Positions 24,722 to 34,175 of a stretch of DNA of 64,000 nucleotides are shown piece after piece. A model generated the notes under the pieces. It ran no database searches. It saw only the letters and a program-made list of their open reading frames with translations, and was not told the origin of the DNA. This DNA comes from Aristolochia californica (taxonomy: Eukaryota; Streptophyta; Magnoliopsida; Piperales; Aristolochiaceae). Where the stretch lies: positions 24,723,227-24,787,226 of the forward strand of contig JARWKL010000012.1 of the NCBI GenBank assembly GCA_029961685.1, in the 5' to 3' direction. The first letter of the stretch is position 1; each line of letters starts with the position of its first letter. Both the position numbers and the translations under genes were made by a program.

Positions 24722-25796
24722 TCATAAATACCCATTTTCGGGCCGATCGAAATGCAGGAGCAAGCCATTGCATTTCGGGCAGTCTTCGACCCTTTTGGGG
24801 AGCATGAAATACATTAAGCAGCTCTTACACCCGGCGACCACCAGAACCTGATCTTCGTAGCGGTAGTCTTCTCTCGAAGACGGAGATGAAACGAAGGAAG
24901 AGTCCTCGCTCTCGTCCGAACTGTCTTCTTCTGTGAAATAATCGCCATCAAAGTTTGCCGTTGTACGCGGATCATCTTTCGCTTTGATTCCCGTCCTCCA
25001 ATTTATGTAATAAATTTCTCCCGTCTGCAAGGAAGAAACCTTCTGAATGAGAAAAGAAGGTCACAACATCAGATAAAATCCAGAGACCAAACTCAGTGAA
25101 GCAGAAAAGTTCGGAAGATGAAAACAAGGAAATAAAAACAAGATGATTGGAAAGAAAGACCGATACATAAAATAGAGGAAAGCAAAGAAGAACTACGCCG
25201 GCGTCGTGGAAAGTGATCAAAGTTCTCAGCGGCCACCAATAATCATCGCAATCGTCGAAAGGAAACAGCAGCAATGGCTGCCTATAATATTTCAGAATCC
25301 AGCAAGAAGAGAGTCTAAACAAAGGAACCGAGAAAAAAAAAAAAGGTTTGTAGAAAGCCGTAACTTTCTCAGAAAAAAGAAGATTACCCAAAAATCGCAA
25401 AGATCTTATCTTTCATGAAAGCCTTCGCCTTCTTTAGACCAAGCAATCAAACAGACAAAAATAGAACCGTTATGAAATAAAAGCATGGAAAAAAATCAAA
25501 GAAAAAACCCATAAAAATCCCCAAAGAAACATCTTCGCTTACTTCTGCAAGAAGGAATGCAATGGAGAAAGAGAGCTTTTTTCGTTAACCTTTAAATCGA
25601 GGCATTGCTCCCATTGATAGGGAAGGGAGACATGAGAATTCAGCTCCAAGGTCGACTCGGCGCTCGGCCGGTCCGCCAGAAAAGCTTCGGTATGTCCGTC
25701 TCCTTCGTCGTCCGCGGCGTCACCGCCGCCGAGAGAACAGTTCTGCATGGATCTCTCCAACGAAGCAGCGATCGTATCCATGTTCGGCGCTGTCAT
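24722..25796 (-). CDS. CFL1: WW-domain protein, CURLY FLAG LEAF 1-like
   Basis: Two exons, 25590-25796 and 24722-25024, join in phase 0 to give 169 residues. The start MTAPNMDTIAASLERSMQNC is characteristic of the plant CFL1/AtCFL1 family. A WW-type domain spans the junction: LPYQWEQCLDLK, then TGEIYYINWRTG, with W62 and W78 as the two tryptophans. A serine/acidic linker (EEDSSDESEDSS) follows. The C-terminus has a Cys pair CKSC and a second pair CPKC about 20 residues on, which looks like a small zinc ribbon. CFL1 family members are reported to act on cuticle development through HD-ZIP IV factors; I infer a similar role. The leader contains a long (CT)n tract on the coding strand. No damage is seen. 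Confidence 0.9.
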
Positions 25797-25861
25797 TCTT
25801 AAGAAAACAAATGAGAAAAACCGCGGCGAACAAAATGGAAACCAAAAGGAACCGAGAGGTG

Positions 25862-25862
25862 C

Positions 25863-25913
<51 letters not shown>

Positions 25914-25940
25914 CAGAGAAAGAGAAAGAGACAGAGAGAA
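25862..25940 (-). promoter_or_regulatory. (GA)n/(CT)n tract in the CFL1-like leader or promoter
   Basis: A near-perfect GA run, then AGAC/AGAA variants, ends about 65 bases before the CFL1-like ATG. On the coding strand it is a (CT)n tract, a common feature of plant core promoters and leaders and a possible site for BBR/BPC GAGA-binding factors. The regulatory role is inferred from position. Confidence 0.55.
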
Positions 25941-28594
25941 CTTCTGGTTTTAAAGCACTGAGAAGAGAAGCCGGCACCCTTTTAGGACACCCGGACGGAA
26001 TATTACTAAATGCAGGGGTAAAAAGGAGAATAAATGTGTAAAGGCGCAGAGAAGATAACGCAAAGAGTTTGAAAGACTTGGATTTAATCTTTCTGGTCTG
26101 CCATTTAAAGGGCGTTAAATTACTATACTATCCCGATTTTTCAGTATGAGATCCTTAGAAGGGTACTTTGGTCCAAATGGGTGATTCTGTTGATGAGAAG
26201 ATGACAAATGAATATCTTCTTTTTAGGCCGAGGAGAAAAACTTGCACTTGTACCTTTTCGTGAAAGGAGATGCTTTGTCAAGTACCCAAATTTTGTGAAG
26301 TGAAATAACTAAACTACCCATCTGATATAAACAAACGTGGAGCAGTTGGACTCTGTTGGGGTTAGGCCATCCTCCACTTGGATTAATTCACATCAAGAGA
26401 CAAATTACCACTGAAAAGCAAAATAAAATTACAGTTCAGTTAATCATAGTTTAAAAACATCTAACATGAATAACTAATTATACTTAAGAGCTAAAAATCC
26501 GTATTTTTTTATTTTCTTAATACATTGAATCCGTTTTGGCTCCCATTAATTTCGAAAGAATTAATACTAGTTTTCGATTACTCGTAACTATAAAAGCGAG
26601 TGGCCGGTTGAATTTTTTGCTTATTTTTTAAAATACATATGTTATTTAATTATAGGATATATTATTGATTATATTGAAGAAATTCTTTTTCATTTTAAAA
26701 ATAAATACTTTGCCTCCTAATGTATAAACTAAAAACCCATTGTAATACTTATACGATGAAGTGGACAAAGCTTTTAAATGAATAGATAGTCTAGAACTTT
26801 GAATTCCTCTCAAAGATCCCTATAAAGAGTAGGGAAATAACGAAAATGCCCTTACACGTGGAAACGGAAAGTGGGTTGTCAACTTCCTCACAGGCGGAAG
26901 AGAGTGGTTGAGCCACTGGGGGAACATTCCGACATGTTCGTGGCATTCCACAAAGAGCGAGGACTTCTTCTTTTCCGGTACCTTTTAAATTTATTTTTAT
27001 TTTTTATTTTTTTTCGCCTATCCATAATGGGACCCACAAAACACTTTCCTTTGTGCTTACTAAAAAGGGTATTTTATATACCCATTAACCCATAGTAGCT
27101 GAACCGAACTGGACCGGACCCTATTTGCAATTTAAAAAGAGAATGGATGTGGAGGCCCGACTTGGACCACGAACCGGAACAGAGTGGAAAAGAAGACTCT
27201 TAATAATGTTATGTATTAGATAATTGATATAATTACGTATCAAATTTTATTTTTATTATCTATTTTATACGTTTCACACTTGATATAACACCAAAATAAA
27301 CGAAAGATCGATCTGTTCTGTTCTATTCTATTCTATCAAGGGTTTTCAATATAATAGTCCTTCTGTTACCTTGTGATGGCCTGAAGGCATTATTTCCCGA
27401 ATGCCTTTAGAAGGTTTTTTTATTATTTACATAAAGAGAATAATAATTCTTCTGAGCTAAATTTTTTCTTAATTATCCTCATATTATAGGTTATGAACAG
27501 AGCAACTATTATTGTATGTCCTTGTTTATTTTCCTTGAGCATGAACCCGTGACAAGCGCCAAGTGGGTTGGGTCAGGATGGTTCAGGCCACGACGGGGTG
27601 GGAACAAGTCGGAGGTTACGGGCGAAACGCGAGGAGTGTGGGGAGTGGTCACGAGATGTTTGGGGAAAAGGGAAGGAGGAAAGAGAACACGATCATATTC
27701 CTTTCTCCGTGAACAGAGAGGCACAGCCTGCCACGGCGCATGCGGCTCGGCTTCTTCCACTCCTGACTCTCTCCACACTCCAGACTTGGGGCGCTCTGCG
27801 CTAAGGCTCAGGAATCTGCTCCTGCCAGCTTTTCTCTGTGTCCAAAACATTCCCTTTACACCTCCTTTTCATTATCCTTTTTCTGCTTTTTCAAAATTTC
27901 ACCCGCCAGTCTGGCACCCACTTCCTAGCCGAACAAGTGGCATATCTTCCCAACTGATCGCTATTCCCTCGGGCCTAACCATCCGGGAACTGGACGGCTG
28001 GGATCAATACCAATTTTGATTGACTTTCGATGGAGCTCGAGAAGAAATTTTTGGTATGCACACGACTCTGCTAGTCAAAATATTCGAAAAAGGCTTCATC
28101 ATTTCAGTTCTCTCAAATACATCATTTCATTCTGATAATGCTTCTTCAAATTCAAATTCAGAAATACTGGTTCGATTCAATAGCTGCAAGTTACGCCACG
28201 CTTCAAAGCCATATCAATGACAAGGTCCTGCGGAAGACGGAAACCAAAAGAGAAACAAGACAGACAATTTTAACAACTAAAAAACAATCCGATCCCTCGT
28301 TGCTTGCATTAATCCACAATCATTCTTCACGAATTATAAGGCAAATTGAGCCAATTAAATTACTCAAAACAGGCAGGGCAATTTGATGCTGCAAATAGGT
28401 GACTCTTAGGGTTTTGACATCTTCGTCATCGTGAGTCATCAAGAGGTCAGGGTTAAAAAACAAAGGAAACTCACTCTGCTATTAAAGGGAAAAATTGAGC
28501 CTCGCTGAGCCTAGCAACTACCAAATGAAACCTATCCTAAACTGAAAATTTTTTTTGCCTGTGTTCTGCAAGTCGCTGCCTGAGTGTAGAACAA
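25941..28594. other. Intergenic region between CFL1-like and TRAP-beta
   Basis: This holds the CFL1-like promoter on its left and the TRAP-beta 3'UTR on its right. A GC-richer block at about 27.5-28.0 kb has long frames on both strands (167 and 113 codons) with no family resemblance. Around 27,315 there are short TTCTATTCTAT pentanucleotide repeats. No gene is called. Confidence 0.45.
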
Positions 28595-31332
28595 TCAACG
28601 CCTCTTTTTGCTGCCTTTAAAAGCACCAGACTTTGGTGGCCTTGTGATCATGAAAACAAACATCGTTACAATTGAAAGCACAGAGACAAGTGATCCATAT
28701 TTTGCAAGCAGCCTCTGCAAGTACAAAGGTGCTATGTATGAGTATTTTTCATGTAAACAATAAAGACGTAAAAAGAAAACCTGGATTGAGAAAAAATGTT
28801 ATTTATGCAATGCTTACCTTAACCTAGAGACGTTTGGTGGGGCAACAGATTGTAATCCCATGAAACAAGAAAATAGTTTGAAGTCAGATATTGCTTAAAA
28901 ACAGATCTGGGAGGCAAATATCTAACAGGAAAAGCACTAGCAAATTTCCTAGAAACCAAGAAAGAAGATTTACCAGATTCTCAAAAAAAAAGAGAAAAGA
29001 AACTTACAATCTCAAACTTCTTCTCTGGTGATCTCTCTGCCAGGATATCTAATGGCAATATGGGAGTTGAATAGGCCTCCTAAAACATGAAAATCACAAC
29101 GATTTAAAAATCTGAACAAGAGTTTGTAAAAGAAAAAATTAGGAAAAGAATTTCAGCAAGAATATCGAGAGACCTGGAGTGCTGCCTTTGAAGGAACCCG
29201 GTACTTGATAACAGCAGGTGCACCATAGAACAGACCTTTCACTTTTGACTCCAGAACGAATGAATGAGATACCTTTGACTCCCTGAAGACCATACAGATT
29301 GTTCAAACAGAAATAATAATATCAATGTCCTACATCATTTTCTTTTGAAAATTTAAACAGAAAATGTACAGATACACTTACACATCCAGCCTTTCCCATG
29401 ATTTAGAAGTGTTACCACTGAGAACATCAAATACATCTGGAGCCCAACTATCATCACTGAGGCTTACATCATATGCAGTCCTGGAAAAACATAGCAATGA
29501 TATGCCCATTCATAACTTGGTGATAGTGCCAACAAGAATAGAAAGAAGCTGTAAGTATCTCAAAATACAAGACAAAAATCTTTAATGCCAATAACATTGT
29601 CACTTCCAGCATCCCAATAGCAAGATCATGGAAAGTCCCTAATGATGGTAGAACATGACCTTTTAACCCTTCCAGCCAAAGATTAGTTTCACCTTTCACC
29701 ATTTACCAGGTTCTCAATTGGAGAAGTAAGCTACCTCAGCCAAGTCACCAGAGAAAGGCCTGCCGTTCAACAACCCAAGTTACAGGCCAGCAAGAAAATA
29801 ATGAAGTGCCAACAAAAATTGGGTACAAGGCTTCATTGGCATTGCTACTGTCCTTACAACTGAAGGCAACAATGATCTACGCCAAATGCTATCCTTATCC
29901 TACCTCAACTCATGGGTTTTTTTACATGGATAGCATTTTACTCTCATGTACAAAAAAATCCACCAGGGCTGAAGTAACTGATCTTGATGTTGACAGCTCA
30001 AAAGACAGAGATAGGGACAACCTTTCGTGATTCCAGTCAGGACATTGAACATCCTAGGAGGAATGGATAAGGAAAAAGAAAAAATATTACTCTGGAAGAG
30101 TGTGGATTTCAAGTCATACATGTAAGCTTGATGAGGTCAGATACCAAATGCTGTCAGCAGTCTTAACAATGCAAGCTATCGAAGAAACAACCATGAGAGC
30201 TAAAGGTGATATAGGTGTTTTTACTGAGTCCTGCAAAGCTGTTAAAAACAACTATGCAATTCCTACAGGATATCCGATTGTTCTGAACTCACATATATGT
30301 CAATTGGTGAGCATAACTGCAAGAACATAACCGAAAACTGCTAAACAATGACGAAAATTCAAATGCTTAGAAAACAAGAAACTTCAACAATATTACGATA
30401 AGCAAATGATAATGCAAAGAGAGAGAACAGCTTCAGATCCTTGAAGATCAAAGAGGACTAGCCTTTGGCTCAGTGGTCACATGTATGAGGTTTCTTATTA
30501 TGAGGTCTTGGGGCCAAGTATGACAAGGGGCTGGGGTATTATGCATGTCCATAACCTTTATTGAAAAAGGTGAAAGTCTCTAAGTGTCTTCAGCACGACC
30601 AAAGTAGATGATCCATCACAATTATCAGGACCTTATCCCCCCTACGTTAAGTACAGCTACAACAATCCTCAATTCAGCTCTCCCATTTGCTTTATGCCAG
30701 GGTTCACTTCTTAACAAGGATGAGTGCTAGTATACTGAATAAACATCTGACACTGATTCATGAGTTAAGTTCTAGAAAAAAAAAAACTCACTTCGGTCAT
30801 TAATACGATATAACCCCTCATATAATTGGGATCGGGTTGGGCAGTTAATTAGAACGAGTCGAGTAAACCGTTCATTGAAAGCATAGCTAGATAGGGATAG
30901 GAGATTAATGGAACCCAGACTAGTATGAAATGCAACCAACATGACAACTCCATCACAATTCAAATCTATAAATTATCGGCAACAAATAGAAAGCCGAGAG
31001 TATAAAATAAAATAATTTACGGCGAAAATATTAAAAAGTTGACAGCAACTACCAAAATTGAATGCAGAACAAGGGTTAATAAACATAAGAGAATCAGAGC
31101 ACTACCGCCTAGATGGAATTCAGACAAAATTAAGGCTCAAGAGGACTCACTCCGATCCTTTATTGTAGATATCGACCGAGACTTCGACCTTTTCAGCTCC
31201 AGATTTGAGCCTGGTGGGACTGACTTTCTTGTTCGCGACTATGAAAGGGGCGTCGCCGCTCGCAAAGGCTGCGGAAACATAGAGGCCGAAAACGAAAATG
31301 CTAAAAATAACCTCCATTTTCAAAGTCGCCAT
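28595..31332 (-). CDS. Translocon-associated protein subunit beta (TRAP-beta)
   Basis: Six exons on the minus strand: 31151-31332, 29382-29480, 29174-29282, 29008-29079, 28818-28823 and 28595-28714, giving 588 nt and 195 residues. The protein has a signal peptide ending near SAAFA (residue ~23). Then comes the lumenal TRAP-beta domain (FIVANKKVSPTRLKSGAEKV, DVSLSDDSWAPDVF, SWERLDV, SKVKGLFYGAPAVIKYRVP). One membrane helix (SLVSVLSIVTMFVFMI) and a basic cytosolic tail ending KGSKKRR follow. TRAP-beta is part of the ER complex beside the Sec61 translocon that helps secretory proteins enter. Exon 5 is only six bases and supplies Val-Lys between FEI and RLLAKYGS, where homologues have two residues such as Ala-Lys. 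Without it the frame stays open but two family-conserved positions are lost. Confidence 0.93.
28818..28823 (-). other. Six-nucleotide microexon of TRAP-beta
   Basis: On the coding strand the sequence is CTCTAG|GTTAAG|GTAAGC. A perfect acceptor and a near-consensus donor enclose six bases that encode VK in phase 0. Flanking exons end ATT| and begin |AGG, both phase 0. The two residues fill a gap that would otherwise appear against homologues. Confidence 0.8.
30455..30600 (+). repeat. Possible SINE remnant in TRAP-beta intron 1
   Basis: TTTGGCTCAGTGGTC resembles a tRNA A box and is followed by a GAGGTCTTGGGGCCAAG segment where a B box would lie. No clear tail or target duplication is seen, so the call is weak. 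Confidence 0.35.
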
Positions 31333-32459
31333 GGTAGATCTTCGATAATTCGAATCTGGAGACGGAAGAGGGGAAGAGGGCTAGGGTTTTAAATAGGGGA
31401 GAGTTTGGAAGACAATGGCGAACAGAGACGAGAATGAGATGAATCAAAGCTGAGACATGCTCACGCCTATTGTGGCGATCAACTCCGTTGAGATAAAGGA
31501 CCCCACGTGGTGATTTTCGTTGATTTATCTTAGCCGTCTGTATTTTGCCACTCACGATCGTTGGATTATGGGGCTATACCCTGTGCTCATCAAGATTCAA
31601 GGTACGCGGACTCGGGTAGACTCGGGAATCTTGTTAGGGTATTCCGGTAATTTGGAATATGTTCAGGCCCTCAATTTAAAAATTACAACATCACTTCTTA
31701 TATCATATTAATTTTATTTGAGATCTTTCTTGTTTTAATCAATTTTTAGTGATTAAATGAAGGTAAATGGCATGATCAAAATATGATAAAGTCTGAGAAG
31801 AAGCTTTCGTATTTGTTCTGGAGGAATTTTCTGGAGCCATTTTAAAACTAGAAAAGAAAAGAAGATCTTACATGAAAGAAAAGAGCCTGTTAGATTAGCC
31901 AAGGAGACTTGCTATGAGCCACAGCAGGACTTCTTTGAGATAAAAAGAAGGAGCAGGCCAGAAGTACATGCAGAGGGTATAGGCAATTCATCCTTGGCTA
32001 CCTAAAGGTGACGACTCTCTTCTTCACGTAAGATCCCTCTTCTCCTTTTCATTATACTCCGCTCTTGCAGCAGCTGCTACTGTTACCGCCATGAGAAACT
32101 TTGAACAAATGAGATCTATTTATAGAAGCAAGAGAGGTTGGAATTTGCCATTAGTGCCCACTCTTGGGAATGTTTTTAGTCTTTGACCTTCTCTTGCGCA
32201 CAAGGAATAAATTCTAAACGATACTCGCATCGATATTCATCCTGTTTCTCTCTTTTGCAACTTATTATTCCTTGCAGTTCAAGAGTCTCGTTAAAGAGTG
32301 TTTGGCCATTTCAGTTGAATTACTTGACCAGAATGCCTGTTATATTGACTAAAGTAATGGAGGGTAATCAAAGTTATCTATCCTTATCTTTAAAAAATCT
32401 CAAGGACAACATTTTCTTGATTGATTGCCCCCCTCACATCCCTCGTCCTAATGCCAATT
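31333..32459. other. TRAP-beta upstream region
   Basis: The promoter and leader of TRAP-beta should lie just right of 31,332. The rest shows no convincing gene; a plus-strand frame at 32183-32461 has no recognised product. Confidence 0.45.
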
Positions 32460-33190
32460 AGTGATTAACCTCAGCCGACTTGATTCCATGGTTGCGTTGA
32501 ATGCTGTCGGAAGATTGGCCGAATCCTGCAGGCTTCGGAGTAGGACCCTAGCTTTGGTCTCCGACGACCTGGATGAGCGACTGTACTATAGGCTTCTTGG
32601 TAGGGAAGAAGACGGAGTTCATGGGATTATCTGACATTCCCTTCCCGACAAATTCGTTCTGGAGAACCACTGGGATCTTCATTTTGCCGAGTTCTGACAA
32701 CGACCCAATCCCACTCAGCATCAGCTGCTGTGGGGTTCCAATTGCACCTGATGAGAGTATCACCTCACTTGGTGATCACTCCATAAGAGTTTTACCTCTT
32801 GTCCCAAACTGAACCACTGAAGCCTGAATAAAACGTACGGAGGTTAGCAGGATTGCCAGAGAAGAGAAGATTGGCAGCAGTGTTCCGAAGCCCCTTCTTA
32901 TCGAAGGTAGTACCACCCACCTTGGTCCCATACAAGGTGATCGTAGGTATACTCATCGAAGGGCAACACACCTGCTTGCAGAAGTCCATGAAGGCCTCTT
33001 GTCATGGCGCAAGCTCTGACCAGATAATGATTGCTTCTCAATCCAAGGATTAGTCTCCTGCACCAACTCCGCATCCCGGCCTGCGTCCCTCACTGTTTCT
33101 GCTTTTAGCATCCTCTTGACGAGGAAAATCCATGTAACAAGCACTCTTAGCACCAGTAGATGCATGAGCTTAGTCACCTGCTTACTCATA
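32460..33190 (-). pseudogene. HOTHEAD-like pseudogene (exons 3-4 only)
   Basis: The minus strand carries pieces clearly homologous to the HOTHEAD-like gene at 6.6-9.9 kb: VRDAGRDAELVQETNPWIEK, LYGTKVGGTTFDKKGLRNTA, NLLFSGNPANLR, ILSSGAIGTPQQLMLSGIG, GKGMSDNPMNSVFFPTKKP and SDSIQRNHGIKSAE. They lie in changing frames, so there are several frameshifts. A deletion has removed the intron between exons 3 and 4 and about the first 23 residues of exon 4; the remnant jumps from VWDKRG almost directly to SEVIL. The signal peptide, the FAD-binding exon, and the catalytic HYHGG exon are all missing. It can give no enzyme. It is a partial duplicate rather than a processed copy, because the exon 4 donor is still followed by intron-like sequence. 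Confidence 0.9.
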
Positions 33191-33331
33191 CTGTTCAGTT
33201 AGTTAATAGTAAACAAAGCTAAAAAGTCTAAAATCAACTGAGAACGAGCAGCAGAGAGACACAGGTTGCCGTCCATAATCATGACGCAGAAAGGTCGAGG
33301 ATGTTTAAGCCAAAAAGGTGATTTACTAATC

Positions 33332-33408
33332 GTCGAACCTGCGCAGGCGCAGGCAGAGCCCAACAGATTTCGAGTCTTGTCTCCTTAACCACTCGGACAT
33401 ATTGACGC
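33332..33408 (-). pseudogene. tRNA-Ser(CGA)-like relic
   Basis: On the minus strand it reads GCGTCAATATGTCCGAGTGG, then TTAAGGAGACAAGACTCGAA, a long variable arm and GCAGGTTCGA. The D arm, a CGA anticodon in ACTCGAAAT and the serine-type variable arm are recognisable. One extra A lies in the anticodon stem. The sequence leaves tRNA homology right after TTCGA, so the T stem and acceptor stem cannot form. It is not expected to work. Confidence 0.75.
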
Positions 33409-34175
33409 TTAGAAATTACATAGGACAATTATTATTACTTGTTCATGTTAATTCAATTTTGAGCACGCAAACTGTGACAGTTTTCAGTTTGGACCATTTG
33501 CGTGCTCCGTGATTATGCATATACCTTACATATGTGACATAACACTTAATTATCTACAATTTTATTATATTTTAAAATAGGAAAAATTAAATATGAACCT
33601 GAGTCCATCTAAGCTTTATTGCACCCAATTAATTAAACATGAAATGAATAACTTAAAATTTAGCTATTCCACACTAGTGATCCAATGTCACACTGAAGAA
33701 TAGAACAGTGCTGCAAAAAGAAGCCATTTTCAATTAAAACTGTGATTCATTTCCGTAAATTAAGTTCAAATGTGCTTCAACTTAGTAATGCCTGCAGAGA
33801 AATGAAAAAGAACAAAAGAGAACCAAAAAAACGAGGGCTGTACTCAGAATTTGATAGTGGCAAATCTGCCTTCAACTAAACAAGGAAGACTGATTGATCG
33901 CCCACCAAATGTTCCTTCAATATTACGGATGAGGCCTTGAGATGATCCAACAGTTGCTGTTGTTATTCCAGCTACTATACACACAAAATCCGGATCATAG
34001 AGTTGGCAGTTCTGAGATCTCAAACATGTTGGATATCATCAGTGGTCTTTTTATTAGCTCCCTGGTCTCAAACAGACAAATGTGTGTTTACCGATCGCGA
34101 GCACTGTGGATCCAAAAAGTTCACTTGCTTTCCTATCTTGCATGCCCAAAAACAGACATGGTTGAGATCTTGAAC
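33409..34175. other. 3' flank of the receptor kinase gene
   Basis: AT-rich sequence; the right end should be the 3'UTR of the minus-strand kinase gene. No other gene is seen. Confidence 0.45.

Noticed and set aside
27509..28019. Long open frames on both strands (167 and 113 codons)
   Set aside because: They overlap each other in GC-richer DNA and show no recognisable domain, so chance openness is more likely.
31039..31392. A 117-codon plus-strand frame
   Set aside because: It is antisense to TRAP-beta exon 1, which encodes the signal peptide and start of the lumenal domain.
33332..33408. A functional tRNA-Ser gene
   Set aside because: The T stem and acceptor stem cannot form and the anticodon stem has an extra base.
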